NCBI GenBank assembly: GCA_964036665.1
Contig: OZ038526.1
Coordinates: 27,218,001-27,282,000 of the forward strand
Length of the DNA stretch: 64,000 nt
Direction of reading: 5' to 3'
From: Gordius sp. MW1
Lineage: Eukaryota > Nematomorpha > Gordioida > Gordea > Gordiidae
Shown: positions 46,410 to 59,479 of the stretch, one piece after another
How positions within the stretch are numbered: position 1 is the first letter of the stretch
Layout of the letters: each line of letters opens with the position of its first letter
Position numbers and translations under genes: made by a program
Notes under the pieces: model-generated
What the model saw: only the letters and a program-made list of their open reading frames with translations
Databases searched by the model: none
What the model was told of the DNA's origin: nothing

Positions 46410-47940
46410 CAGGGTTTCTTTCAGGGGGGAGCCCGGGGGGGTATTACCCCCCGGGCAATTTCAAATAACCCCCCCGGAGAGTTTTGATTGAAGGAAGCAT
46501 GAACTCAATTCCATCATGAAGTCATAAATTATATTAATAGGCTAAAATTGAATTCAATAAATTATTTTAATTTGTCAATAAAAAAAATATAAAATTTTCG
46601 AAGGTGGAAATCATTCATAGACATGATTCAGTTGCATTTGACCAAAAAGCAAAAAACAAATAAAGGTCTACGAAAATGCATTTGTCGATTGAAATGTGTG
46701 CATCTAACCCCAACCTAATACCCCGACCTAAAACACTAACCCTAACGTTTTCGTCTCTGTAAACCCCTCTCAAGGAGCATTTTCGTTGAATATTCATGGA
46801 CATTCATAGATATTTTGTCAGTTAAACTTTGGTCGAATGCATCGATACGCATAGACATCATTCATCTGTGAACCCTAATTTACAATCTTGAAAGTTACAA
46901 ATTATCTTTAATTAAAAAATTTCAATAGGTAAATAAACATAAATAAATGCTTTTAGAATTATTAAATCACTATCTTACTTATAAACTTAAAAAAAATTAT
47001 TATTTATAATAGATTCTATTGTTTGTTTTTTAATGATATAATATGCTTTTTTGAATTGCAGATGTTTGGTAAATATAAAAGTACTCTTTTACACTATTTT
47101 AGTAAAACGGAAAAGCCTAATAATAAAGATGGTAAATATGATTTAATTTGGAATAATTTTAATTATGTATGGGTATTTGTGTTTATATAAAATAAGACAT
47201 GAATATGTTTGTTTGTAATAGGTAAAGATGGGACTGAATTAAAAAAAACTTTTGTTTTATCCCTTACTATGGGAAATTATGGTAATTATTTTTAAGCATT
47301 AGATATTTTAATTATCTATAAGTTAAAGGCAGATATTATTCTGCTTCCAGCAGTGAAATTCACATGAACTCTGAAATAGGCAAGAAAGATTTTGGTTTTA
47401 ATATAGAAGTATTATATATTTTTATGTTTTAGGTCAAGATGAAAATTGTAATTCTGCTGGAGTGGGGAAAACTGTCTCTTCTTTTTCTTATGATAAAAAT
47501 GCTGTTAATTAAAATTATGCAAGTTGTTTTTATTTTATTAATATATATTGATAAAGATGAGTGTATTGGCAGCTCTACTAATTGCTCAGTCTCTGAAAGT
47601 GAAAAACATGGGCAAAATTTAAAACTTAAACCATCATATATTATGATTTCATGGACATCTAAATACAAATGGCTAATTTTTGATGAAGCTCTGTCTGTTC
47701 TCTTTACAACAAAAACAATTTATTTATTCAACAAAAAACAAAGGGTGTGTTCATTAATGTCTCGTTTACAAATTACAGAAAAGCGACAGGAGAAAGAGGA
47801 AAGCTATTAAACATGATATATCACTTATATCACCAATAAAAATCAGTAAATATTATATAAAATAATTGAGCAATTAAAAAAAATTTTACCCCCCCCCCCC
47901 AAGGTGAAAATACCCCCCGGAGCATCTGAAAGAAACCCTG
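46410..47940 (+). mobile_element. hAT element with perfect 8-bp TSD and relic exons
   Basis: TIRs CAGGGTTTCTTTCAG and CTGAAAGAAACCCTG; TSD ATTGACGT at 46402-46409 and 47941-47948. Inside are small open pieces bounded by AG/GT, mostly phase 1 at both ends: 47062-47131 (MFGKYKSTLLHYFSKTEKP), about 47222-47282, 47328-47392, 47433-47500 and 47558 onward. The last reads SWTSKYKWLIFDE, like the first part of the TTF-type zinc finger of ZMYM-like hAT transposases. The catalytic core is absent, so this is an internally deleted copy. Confidence 0.85.
47062..47810 (+). pseudogene. N-terminal part of a TTF/ZMYM-type hAT transposase (relic)
   Basis: Five short exons can be joined in one phase to a hydrophilic, Ser/Lys/Asn-rich N-terminus ending in a WTSKYKWLIF segment, which resembles W-KYPWL of TTF zinc fingers. 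After that the expected CxxC pair is missing and the frame ends at 47808-47810. The start ATG 47062 is my inference. Low-complexity content makes homology uncertain; the element's TIR and TSD are the stronger evidence. Confidence 0.5.
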
Positions 47941-47948
47941 ATTGACGT

Positions 47949-48430
47949 TTAAATGCGTGTCAATCATATTTATTAATATACAGCGGCAATATCATGCGAA
48001 AAATTTACGAGAATAAAAACATGCAATATAAATATTTACTTTCGCGCGATTCTAATGGGACTTATGAACTAATTAATCGGATTTAAAAATATTGCCATAC
48101 CCTTAGAACCCCAAAATTTAAGTTATTACAACAATCAAATAGTTAGTATGAAATTTAAATCAAAATATTACTCTTAATTTTAATCCAAAAGTATTAAATT
48201 AAATCTATATAAAAAATAATTATTATTTTAAAATTCTTAATTTATTTGATTTATCCAAAACAATTATCAAAACATACTAGAGTATCTAATCTGACACCAT
48301 TTGTTACAAGAATGAATTTAATCTCTTTTCTATTTAACACAAAACAACTATTTAATTATTTAACAAATTTAGTTTCAACGCATTTTAAAAATATTTTAAA
48401 ATATTTTAATTTAACAGTCATAATATGGAC
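47949..48430. other. AT-rich stretch upstream of a hAT transposase relic
   Basis: No clear gene. The frame 48246-48467 may be a decayed upstream part of the transposase but shows no zinc-finger residues. Confidence 0.35.
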
Positions 48431-49862
48431 CAAAAAAACAGCGAAGATTGGCCACTCTTTTCGATAATAAGCAAATAGAAATACAGAAAATCCTATTTTC
48501 CCTTAAGTCCAGGATTTCAATTACTACAGACGTGTGGACGTCTATAAAAAACTCCTCATTCATGGCCATCACGGTCCACTTTATAAGTGATTTATGGGAG
48601 CTCAAGTCCCTACTACTTGACATTGTTGAAGTATGTCACCCGCATACTTCTGCTATACTATACCATCAATTGCTCAAGGTATTTGATGAATACCATATTA
48701 CTGACAAAATATTGTCTATCACCACGGACAACGCCCGCAATGAAATAGGGGCCATAAGTTTGTTTAAAAGGAACGCCCCAAAGGTAGTTTATCACGAAGA
48801 TGCGCCTGTCACATAATCAACCTTATGGTAAAGGAGGGTTTGGTGGCCATTGAAGGACAACTCGAGAAGATGTATTTTTTGGTGAAGACCTTGAAAAAAT
48901 CGCCGTCACTTAGCGATGAATACGCGAAGATGACGAAAACCAAAATCCCCCAGCCGAATAATAAACGTTGGAACTCAACGAACCTTATGTTGGCTGAAGC
49001 TAATAAGGTACATTATAATAGTATATAATAATATTTTTTACTAGAATATTGCCAATGTATTGGCAGATAAAAACATTGTCAACAAAAGCCTCCTGTTTTC
49101 TTTAGATGAAATCGCACTGTTGAAGGAAGTCGAGGAGATGCTCAAAAGTTTCTACGATATGACGCTCGAATTGAGCTCCGAGACAAATAATACCGTTGGA
49201 TCCGTTATCTTATTTTTCGAGGACATGCTCGACGAATTAAACGAGCCTAAACTAACGAATAAAAATTCAGTAATTTTGGCATCCGTGGAAAGGATACTGA
49301 AAAAGCTGAATAGCTATATGCCTTTTGTAAGCACCTTTGAAAATTACGCGTGTTTGTACTTGGATCCAAGAATGGATGCCAATATAATTCCAAATGTGTT
49401 AAAAAAACTCTTCATATTCAGAGGAGTTTTATCAAACTTTCCAGAATGAATACGAAGGGGGAGAAGGCTCGAATGTGAATTCATTGGCAAAAAGCTCACG
49501 GTTAAGCCGAATCGTGATGAAGAAAACGTAAATTAATATTTTCATAATATATAGTATATTTTAGGCTTGATGCAAATCTTACAAATCTCAACACGGAGCA
49601 CGATTAGTTGATAAAATACGCACAGAAAACGAGGATCTCCATTCACGGCGACGTGTATGCATGGTGGAGAACCAACGCAATTGCGTTTCCGAATCTAGCC
49701 ATTATGGGTAGATCCTTTCTCGCACAACAGGCGTCATCGGTTGCCGCGGAAAGGGTCTTTTCTAAGGCCGGAGACGTTATGACAAAGAAACGAAACCGCA
49801 TGTCATCGACTACTCTTCAGCATATATTATGTTTAAATAATTGGCTAAAACATTTTCCTTAA
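48431..49862 (+). pseudogene. hAT transposase with dimerisation domain, decayed
   Basis: Pieces in order: 48448-48810 (SRISITTDVWTSIKNSSFMA, then SITTDNARNE, the hAT catalytic-Asp region), 48815-49008 (CHIINLMVKEG, then NKRWNST), 49045-49415, a short frameshifted part (FYQTFQNEYEGG) and 49608-49862 (WWRTNAIAFPNLAIMGRSFL, ASSVAAERVFSKAG, the hAT dimerisation motif). Introns 49009-49044 and about 49531-49564 keep phase. Lesions: an indel near 48806, a frameshift near 49415 and a stop TAG near 49606. About 450 codons remain. It resembles the zinc-finger BED/RICESLEEPER-type hAT proteins. I could not find its TIRs. Confidence 0.88.
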
Positions 49863-49939
49863 TATACATATATGTCTATTTATACAAATGACCTAATAAA
49901 ATTTGTTATCTAAATATTGTCTTAGCTCAAAAAACTATT

Positions 49940-51380
49940 TTGATTACTAGCTGATTACCATGACCAAGCGTTCATAATCAACAATTACATAAAAAAAACT
50001 TAACCAAATTAATTAAAACTTATCAGAAGAATATCAGATTTTCAAATTATTGGCAATAATAAATAAAAATGATACTGAAATCATTTTGAAAAAATTAGCA
50101 TTAAAATAAAAAACCAAAAATACCATTAAATAAAAAAAGGATTACGAAACAAATTTAAACTTAGCGCTAGAGTCTCAAAATTTCCAAAAAAATCGACAGA
50201 AATAAATAAAAATAATAATAAATCAATGTAAATATCATTTAAATAAAAAAATATCGAATGAGTAAAAATTTAAAAGCACAGCAAACTAATTAGAACTTAG
50301 CAGATGATTGTTAAAAGTGGGCAAAAAAAATAAAAATAACACTCAAAGAATATAAAAATTTAGCATTTTAATCGAAAAAAAAATCGAATTAATAAAAAAA
50401 TTAATTAAACGCATTGCAAACTAATTACAACTAAGCTGAAGAAGTCAATATTTCAGCATATTATGGCGTGCTAAAACACCCTAATCAACCTTTCCCTTTC
50501 CCTATTAAGTATTATATATTAGCGCTTGCTTACGCTTAGCTAGTATTAAGAATACACACACAGCACTGTGCTAGCAATAGCCTAATGCATGCTGAAGTAG
50601 CCTAAAGCATGCTATAGTCACCTTAAGCATGCTAAAGTATGCTATCAACAGCCTAAGCAACCTTTCCTATTATATATTAACGCTTGCTTACGCTTAGCTC
50701 AGCACAGCATATCTAGTATTAAGAATACACAAATGCACAACACAGCACACACGCCAGCGCCACACAATATCCTCCCTCTCCATCTCTAATAATGTATCTG
50801 TCTCAGCAAAAGGGGGATAATCTAAATTTTATTAGTTTCTAGGGTGCGGTATAGATTTAAATATTAAACGTCTTTTAATTTAGCTTACAATATAAAATTT
50901 TAACAAAAATTTTAACTTTAACTAAATCATTATTAGATTTTTAACTTATTAATAATATTTATAATTTTTTAATATCATTTAATATTACAAAAAAATAAGA
51001 GTAAAAGTTAGGGACTATGGTTTACTCGAAATCCTTGGGTATATATGAGAATATTAACCTTAGCTCACCTAACCTAACCTAAAGGTTTAGCATAGCGCTA
51101 ATTATCCACCTAATAGCGCTTAGGCTAATTTGCGCTATAGACTTAGCATCAACCTACTAAATCCACCTGCTAATGCCTTGGCTAATAGGTTAGGTTTTCA
51201 AAAGACCTTTAAGGTTTGCTATGAACCTTTAACCTAGCCTAAGGCTGACCTTGGGTTAACCCACACCTAGCTTTTTCCCATCACTACTCTCAAGGGTTAA
51301 ATAATGTGTGAGTTAAAGCTAAAAACACATGACACCGTTTTATAAGTGTAGACGAGAAAAATTAAACTAGTGCAAACATT
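49940..51380. repeat. AT-rich repeats, no gene
   Basis: Begins CTAGCTGATTACCATGACCA, possibly another diverged Helitron end. Contains GCGCTTGCTTACGCTTAGCT repeats (50521-50545, 50681-50700), GCATGCTAAAG-type short repeats (50585-50660), and CCTAACC/AGGTTTAG motifs (51055-51270). No open frame of note. Confidence 0.45.
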
Positions 51381-51401
51381 ATTAATTTTTAATTGCTATG
51401 C

Positions 51402-53122
51402 AATTTATGGGCTCGTTTTTTGGTGTCCGTCCGTCCGTTGTCCGTCCGTGTGTTACCCTATCTATTTGCATTGGGTATATTAGGTTATCGCTTTTTTAAA
51501 TTAATGCATGAGAAAGAGGTGCCCCACCCCTCATCTCTATCTCCCTCGGTGTGTTATATATAAGATTTGTTAAATTATCTATTATATAATATACATAAAT
51601 AAAAGTTGTTTACTTTTGATTGCTATGCAATTTAACTAGTTATGTAATAAACATAAATAAAAGTTGTTTACTTTTAATTGCTATGCAATTTAACTAGTTT
51701 TTGTTATATAATAAACATAGATAAAAGTTGTTTACTTTTAATGCTATGCAATTTAACTAGTTATATAATAAACATAAATAAAAGTTGTTTACTTTTTAAT
51801 TGCTATGCAATTTAACTAGTTTTGACTCTTATGATTGTGCTTGTTACTATCATTGATAATAAGAATTTTTGGCCGTCCGCTGGCTGCTGACCAATGAAAA
51901 AAATGACCATTGGCCAAAATGTGAATCGAAATTATTTTTTTCGTTTTTTTTCTATTATGATTGTTCCTGTTTCTACCATTGCTATTATGACTTTTTGGCC
52001 GTCCGCTGGCTGCTGACCAATGCTATATAATAAACATAAATAAAAGTTGTTTACTTTTAATTGCTATGCAATTTAACTAGTTTTTGGGTTAGAATCCCGG
52101 AGTTTTTTTTGACTCTTGTGATTGTTCTTGTTACTATCATTGATAATAAGACTTTTTGGCCGTCCGTTGGCTGCTGACCAATGAAAAAAATGACCATTGG
52201 CTAAAATGTGAATCCGAGTTTATTTTTTCGTTTTTTTTTGACTATTATAATTGTTCCTGTTACTACCATTGCTATTATGACTATTTGGCCGTCCGCTGGC
52301 TCCTGACCGATGGAAAAAATGACCATTGGCCAAAATGTGAATCGAAATTATTTTTTTCGTTTTTTTTGACTATTAAGATTGTTCCTGTTCCTACCATTGC
52401 TATTATGACTTTTTAGCCGTCCGCTGGCTGCTGACCAATGGAATAAAATGACCATTGGCCAAAATGAAATTCGAAAACTTTTTTTTCGTTTTTTTTTTGA
52501 CTATTATGAATTTATATCCACATTTACCGTGTCCTGGCTGCTGACCAATGGAAAAAAATGACCATTGGCCAAAGTGAGCATCAAAATTTTTTTTTCCGTT
52601 TTTTTTTGGCTATCATTGACTTATAGAGTATCTGTTGGTACTGACCAATAGAGAAAAAGTGACCATTGGCCAATTTTTGATTTTTTTAATTAAAAATTAT
52701 TCAAATTCAACAAAAAATGTCTCCCAACAATTCTGCAAATTCTTAACATTGTGTTGTTTTATAATATAATGTTTGTTAGACCCTTAATCACTAAAGGCCA
52801 TAAAAACTAATGTAATACGCAACTAGATGCAAACACTAAATCTAACCCTAACCCTTGCTTATATTACATTTTGCCTTTATTACATTTTGCCTATAATAGA
52901 AAATTTGTAAAATAATTAATTAATCATTAGGCATTTAATACCCCCCTATAGGCATTCTCGCCCCTTCCCACCTTTCTCGTCCATAAATTGCATAGCAAAT
53001 ATGATACATTTATACGAAGTACAGATGAGTCGTCCCCCCTTCCCTTCCCCTCTTCCCTTCCCCTCTTCCCTTCCCCTCTTCCCTTCCCTTCTCCCCCTTT
53101 CCACGAGGGCCGAAGGCCCGAG
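51402..53122. mobile_element. Minisatellite-bearing element C, copy 2
   Basis: Starts ATTGCTATGCAATTTATGGG and ends after GGGCCGAAGGCCCGAG, as at 16113-17798. It has an extra expansion: four to five copies of a ~60-bp unit ATAAACATAAATAAAAGTTG...TGCTATGCAATTTAACTAGT (51590-51830 and 52025-52082), and about seven CCAATG/CATTGG units (51865-52670). The right side is a CCCTTCCCCT pyrimidine run (53035-53100). No gene. Confidence 0.78.
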
Positions 53123-53299
53123 TTATTATATAAATAAATTGATATCATAAAATCATTTTTACTCCATAAACGGATAAACCCTATATTGATTGCAACCTGC
53201 ATCTTATTGTTTTACAAGTTTATCGCATTATGGAGTATTTTTGAGTTAAATTTCCACATATCTAACGCTACGCTATAGTATTGTTATGTATTGTACAAG

Positions 53300-53400
53300 C
53301 ATGGGCGTAGCCAATCCAAAATTTGTAGAATTTTTTTTAAAATTATGACTAAAAGCCTCTCCTAAATCATTATTGCCCCCCTTTTATCCAATGGCTACCC
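53300..53400. mobile_element. MITE M1, decayed copy
   Basis: Starts CATGGGCGTAGCC; right end only TGGCTACCCA. Confidence 0.65.
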
Positions 53401-53947
53401 AGCATTATTAGGTAAGCTGCCATTAGTTAAAAAATTAAGGTTATATTTACACTTTATAATAAATTATAGTTGTAATATACTATATTTCATTAAAAAAATA
53501 ATTTTAAAAATAAAGGAAAAAATGCAGATAAACTTGTTAATTATAGTTAAAAATTTCAAAATTCATATTTTGTTAATCAATAAATTAATATCCTACTTAT
53601 TCCCCCACCCCTATTCAAATCCAGGCCAAAAGACAACAAATATCCGAAGTTTATAACTAATGATAAGAATGCTTTGTCTAGTTGAATTTATTTAAACCTA
53701 TGTATTAAAATGCTTATTAAAAAATCTCGAAAAATCCTTAAAGCAAGAACCTGTTATGCTTTTCAATGGGATATTATAAAAAATAAATTTAATAATCATA
53801 ATAACAGTACGACAATTTATTACCTAACATCGCATCAAAAATAAAATGTTACAAATATGTGCTATAAACGAAATGATTGACTATATAAAATACATCTAAA
53901 AACGCAATAGTAGATAAAGAGGAGGCGTGGAAGAAAGGAGTACGTGT
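53401..53947. other. No gene seen
   Basis: AT-rich spacer. Confidence 0.35.
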
Positions 53948-54104
53948 TAGTGTATTAAAAGACCTGGGTTTTGTTTAGGCGACCCTTAGTTCAAATAAGA
54001 CAGACTACAAACTTAACAAAAACAAACCAAAATCCTTTAGTCTATTTTTGTTTAGTCAACCAACCCCGCAGGTCGACTAAACAAAACCCAAGGTCTCCAA
54101 CACT
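53948..54104. mobile_element. MITE M2
   Basis: TAGTGTATTAAAAGACCTGG to CCAAGGTCTCCAACACT, with GTCGACTAAACAAAACCCA in the right arm. Confidence 0.75.
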
Positions 54105-54452
54105 TTTACACGTTATGAGCATCACACTTCGATAAATGCTATATGAGCAGCCATGCGACTAAGGAGAGCAGCATCATCTCCCACCCCGTGGGACCATTTA
54201 TGAGCTAAATAGCCTTCGAGGGAAGAGGTGCTATAAGGTTCCGTTTCGTGATGAGATATTAGGCTTTAGGGTCTAAGCTCTTGTTCGCCAGCTAAGTGCT
54301 CAGGACATACGTAGCCCGGGCAAGTGGTGGGATTTATTAACAGGATGTAAAGGGAACCGGGGTAGGGGGCGTTCGCATTGTCACATAGCGTGTGAAAAAT
54401 GAGAGCCGTTTTAGGGGCCAATTTTTCTACGTCAGTTAAAATTTATATTATA
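54105..54452. other. No gene recognised
   Basis: Relatively GC-richer 350 bp without an open frame or a repeat partner in the window. Confidence 0.3.
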
Positions 54453-56238
54453 CTAGCTGACCCGGCAAACGTTGTTTTGCTATATACATTATTTCTAGAA
54501 AATACTATAAGTGTATGGGTTGGTTATGAAAAATAAAATAATTATTTGAAGGGTGGATGGATAATTATTAAAAATATGCTTCTCCACGTGATAATAATGG
54601 CAAAAATTGCATAATTTTAATTTTTTTTATTTAATTTAAATAGTTTGTTAAACCCCAATAATTTTGACCGTATACTGTAACATTTTTATTATACTTTTAA
54701 ATATCTAATTCGAGCATTCAGCCTTGTATGTATGACGTAATTATTGTATATGATGCTATAAATGAAATGCTGGCCGGGAAATGTCCGATATTTTTAAAAC
54801 GAAAAGGTATTTTAGGAATCTGAAAAAGCTATTTTACCCCTGGCCGCCCTGGGCATCTATGGCTAAATTTTCGCGCAAATGGGGCCGGTAGTTTCAGAAT
54901 TAGCCCTTTTTAAAAACTAAAAGGAATTTTAGGATTCTGCATAAACTATTTTACCCCTGGCCGCCCTGGGAACCTACGGGTAAAGTTTCGCGCGAATCGG
55001 GCAGGTAATTTCAGAATTTAGCCCTCACATACATACATACATACATACATACATACATACATACATACATACATACATACATACATACATACATACATAC
55101 ATACATACATACATACATACATACATACATACATACATACATACATACATACATACATACATACATACATACATACATACATACATACATACATACATAC
55201 ATACATACATACATACATACATACATACATACATACATACATACATACATACATACATACATACATACATACATACATACATACATACATACATACATAC
55301 ATACATACATACATACATACATACATACATACATACATACATACATACATACATACATACATACATACATACATACATACATACATACATACATACATAC
55401 ATACATACATACATACATACATACATACATACATACATACATACATACATACATACATACATACATACATACATACATACATACATACATACATACATAC
55501 ATACATACATACATACATACATACATACATACATACATACATACATACATACATACATACATACATACATACATACATACATACATACATACATACATAC
55601 ATACATACATACATACATACATACATACATACATACATACATACATACATACATACATACATACATACATACATACATACATACATACATACATACATAC
55701 ATACATACATACATACATACATACATACATACATACATACATACATACATACATACATACATACATACATACATACATACATACATACATACATACATAC
55801 ATACATACATACATACATACATACATACATACATACATACATACATACATACATACATACATACATACATACATACATACATACATACATACATACATAC
55901 ATACATACATACATACATACATACATACATACATACATACATACATACATACATACATACATACATACATACATACATACATACATACATACATACATAC
56001 ATACATACATACATACATACATACATACATACATACATACATACATACATACATACATACATACATACATACATACATACATACATACATACATACATAC
56101 ATACATACATACATACATACATACATACATACATACATACATACATACATACATACATACATACATACATACATACATACATACATACATACATACATAC
56201 ATACATACATACATACATACATACATACATACATACAT
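54453..56238 (-). mobile_element. Helitron with expanded ACAT terminus
   Basis: CTAG at 54453-54456 with the GCAAAACAACGTTTGC hairpin and CGGGTCAGCTAG on the - strand. Two GGCCGCCCTGG/TTTCGCGCGAA blocks follow (54770-54905, 54912-55020). At the other terminus, where sister copies have ACATACATACACTTTATATA, this one has the long ACAT array. Confidence 0.82.
55027..56238. repeat. (ACAT)n microsatellite, about 300 units
   Basis: About 1212 bp of ACAT/CATA repeat in which I see no interruption. The long MYVC-repeat frames on the - strand are translations of the array and not genes. Confidence 0.98.
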
Positions 56239-56424
56239 TTTTTACTCGTGTTCATTACCCGAAAATTCACTGACATTTAGCACGAAAGGTTTGTGTGTAA
56301 AAGAGGCACTAACATTAGCGCTACCCCGTGCTATAAGTGAGGCTAATTCCGTTGAAAACCCAAAATTCTTAATCTAAAACTGAGACTCGCGCTTGGCCTT
56401 TATGATAAAAATAGTATTACATTT

Positions 56425-56582
56425 CGTGGGCATAGCCAGGGGGACGCAGGTAGAGGCCGCTGCCCCCCTCTAAATCCATAAATTCTTTAAATTTCATAAA
56501 ATTATGGGTAAAATTGTCATTTTGCCCTTCCTAAATCACAATTGCCCCCCCCCCCCTAATTCCAATCTCGGGTGCGCCCATG
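56425..56582. mobile_element. MITE M1
   Basis: CGTGGGCATAGCC to GGTGCGCCCATG; ACATTT is kept on both flanks. Confidence 0.8.
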
Positions 56583-56856
56583 ACATTTATATTATGGCAG
56601 CCTCAAAAAAATAAAGGGGGATACACATATGGTTCTTCTAACAAGATATTAAAATTGAAAAAAGAAAAGTTATATCTAATTTGTCCTTCAACTTCCCCGC
56701 CGCCCTCCTTTATTTTCGCGGTTCTTATTTCTTTTATCGCAATACAAAATTACATGACATGCTAAATGTCAGTCCACTCCCTTAACTCCTTTTATAAATA
56801 ACACAAATGTGTGCTGTGCATCGTGGCTCTAGCGTCTTCCGATCACAAATGGTAAG

Positions 56857-57017
56857 CATGGGCGTAGCCAGGGGGGGGGCAGAGAGGGGCGGCTTCCCAA
56901 TTCAAAAATTTGCTGAAATTTTATAAAATGAAGGATAAAATTTCAAAAAATGATCATTTTACCCCTCCCTAAATCATTATCCCCCCCCCCATAATTCCAA
57001 TGCTGGCTACGTCCATG
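56857..57017. mobile_element. MITE M1 with 8-bp TSD
   Basis: CATGGGCGTAGCC to GGCTACGTCCATG, flanked by ATGGTAAG and ACGGTAAG (7 of 8). Confidence 0.88.
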
Positions 57018-57908
57018 ACGGTAAGAATTAATTTTTTTATTATAATTTGTTTGGTCAGCCCCAATTTTTTATTAGCTCTACTAATTTAAGACGTTTAAAC
57101 TAAATTTCAACTTCTGCGCATGATTTAATCCCATATCTCTAAATTTTAATCAATTGATTAATATGCAAAACTAGAGGCTATTTTTCTTTATCTTTGTGAA
57201 AAATTGTTATCTAACCAAAAATTTAAAATAATTGATATTTTTTACAAAAATTGACATTTAAGTTATAAGAATAAATGAACGTTTAAATGAAGTTTTAATA
57301 CTTCGATATCAATTGTTGATCATAATTAACTTTGAAATACATGTATGACGTAAGCACCTATAAAAATCGTTTATAAAAGAGCGCGAACAAAAAACGGTTT
57401 TTTACTAGCAAATTTTCTATTCACCTTTCTGTATCAATACTTTAAAAATGCAAAAAGAATTTATTTTCGCTTTATAAAACGTCACTTTTTGATAAACGTT
57501 ATAGGAAGTGTAAAGAATCAAAGGCGGGAGGTTGCTCGTTGCTGCTTTATTAATACTATGTTATTGTACAAAACACCTAACTCATGATCTTATTCTATAG
57601 GAGAAAGGGACAAATTATTAATGTTTGCCTCCCCACCTCAACAACCGCTCCAAAATCACATGTGTTAAGATTCCATATTATAAACCATCAAGGAAATATA
57701 TCTTCGACTCGTTGGTAAGAATTATTAATTTTTTTACTCAAATATTACGTTGTCATAATTTAAGTTGGCCGACTTTACCATATATTATTTTAAAAGCGTT
57801 ACATCAAATGTTTTTAATATTTTTGTAATTTCTAAATATTTTAATTGGCAGTTTTTATGGTTTGATTTCTAACAAACATAAGTAAATATTTTACTCCTAA
57901 TAATATAC
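57018..57908. other. No gene seen
   Basis: AT-rich spacer; the small frame at 57625-57828 has no recognisable feature. Confidence 0.35.
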
Positions 57909-58228
57909 ATGGGCGTTTTCGGATTAGGGGGGGGGGCGAGCAAAAAATATTCGCCGAGACTAAGTGAGAGCAAAAAAAAAAAGTCGCCAATTTCAATTAG
58001 GGGGGGGGGGCGAAACACTAGTTTTTTCCAATTTTTACAAAAATTTACATTAAAAAAAAAGAAAAATTCTCATTTAGGGGCGTTATTACATTCTCTTCCT
58101 TTCACAAAATCACCCTCAATTCCCAATACATCATCCCTCCCCTCCTTTATTTTCGCGGCAACATTTCTTTTGTCTGCGATTGCAAACATACTAGGTGCCA
58201 GTCCACTCCCTTTTATTAAATAACAGAC
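57909..58228. other. Decayed MITE M1 end and unique sequence
   Basis: CATGGGCGTTTTCGGATTAG and two G runs (57928-57936, 58000-58010) suggest a diverged M1 copy. The 104-codon frame here is low-complexity and not convincing. Confidence 0.4.
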
Positions 58229-58233
58229 ATATG

Positions 58234-59062
58234 TGTCAAGTTCGGGGGGTTAATTTGTGGGGACGGTTGGTTTCGGGGGCTAAGCCTTGAGAACTGGGGA
58301 CCAAAATCACTGCACGTTTGAACGGTCTAATTAACTGAGAATTCCTCAACAAATAATTCTGAGCGTAATATAGTAGTAGCCACCAGGATTTTATGACAGA
58401 ATTTTATTATAAAGAATTCCTCCAAATGACGCCAATCAGCGTAATAGTAAATGTGAGAAAGGGGATTTGGGGGACCACTTTCGACAATCTAATATTTGGT
58501 TATGCGTAAACTACCATACAATTTAATCCACAGGAAATAATATGTGCAATACAAACGGTTATTTCAGGCGGGGGAAAAATACAAGTAAGTTATGGGCGCA
58601 TCGAACGTAAACATGGACAAGAACAGGCGTAAGTAAAAGTACGAGAGCGAGTAAAAAGTAAAAGTAAAAGTGTTTTTCTGGTCGTTTATAACTTGCATAT
58701 ATATTGTATCGTGTCCATGAGGCGTATCCGTTCCGCTCGTTCGACTTTATCTGCCTTTATCGTCTGGCATTGATTTTGGAGCCATCACTTCCGAGACTTG
58801 ATTTTATAACCCTTCGTCTGGAATCGATTTCGGAGCCATCACTTCCGAGACTCGATTTTATAACCCTTTCCTTTCTAGACATCTCTTTGAGTTATCCTGC
58901 GCCGCCAAACATGCTTTTATTGTTTTCCCCTCTTCAGAACTTTCACAGTGCCTTTCTTTGATACGCCGATTGGTAAATTTCCACCACCTGGCATCGATAA
59001 TACCCTTGTTTGAACCTTCGAACACCGGAAATTCCAGAAGTAGTAGTCATAAGTATATGACA
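58234..59062 (-). repeat. LTR, 3' copy (left)
   Basis: 829 bp. Contains an internal duplication of GGAGCCATCACTTCCGAGAC about 50 bp apart (58780 and 58832). The 85-codon frame inside occurs identically in the other LTR and is not a gene. Confidence 0.95.
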
Positions 59063-59479
59063 CGTCATTTTTTTTTTTTTTGGATTGGAGCGTGGTCGTA
59101 AAAATTGCTAAAAGACGGGTGTGCTGTCTGAAGATGGCCCTTGTCACTTGTGCACGACCGTACCCTCCACTCCAACCTTATCCTTACGCTCTTTTTATCT
59201 TAGTTTGTTTTTGGGTTCCTGCTTTTAGGGTTCAGGTTTCTCCACGAACGTTGATGTACCATATCTAAATAAAATAAATTAATGCTGCTCGACCCCTTAC
59301 TCAGGGTCGAGAGTTATGGCACCACCACCGCTCTAGATTTTTATACTACGCACATACTCCGAAAAACTATTTCTAAATTACTTTATTGCACGCTTTTAAT
59401 TCAAATATATATTTTAGAAGACAGCAATTACATGCATATAAGAACATTATTTTTACAAAAATAAAACAGCCGCCGTAGT

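Noticed and set aside
55011-56276. Three 400-codon frames of repeated MYVC
   Set aside because: They are pure translations of the ACAT array in every frame.
58704-58961. 85-codon frame also present at 62904-63161
   Set aside because: Lies inside the LTR and is duplicated only because the LTR is.
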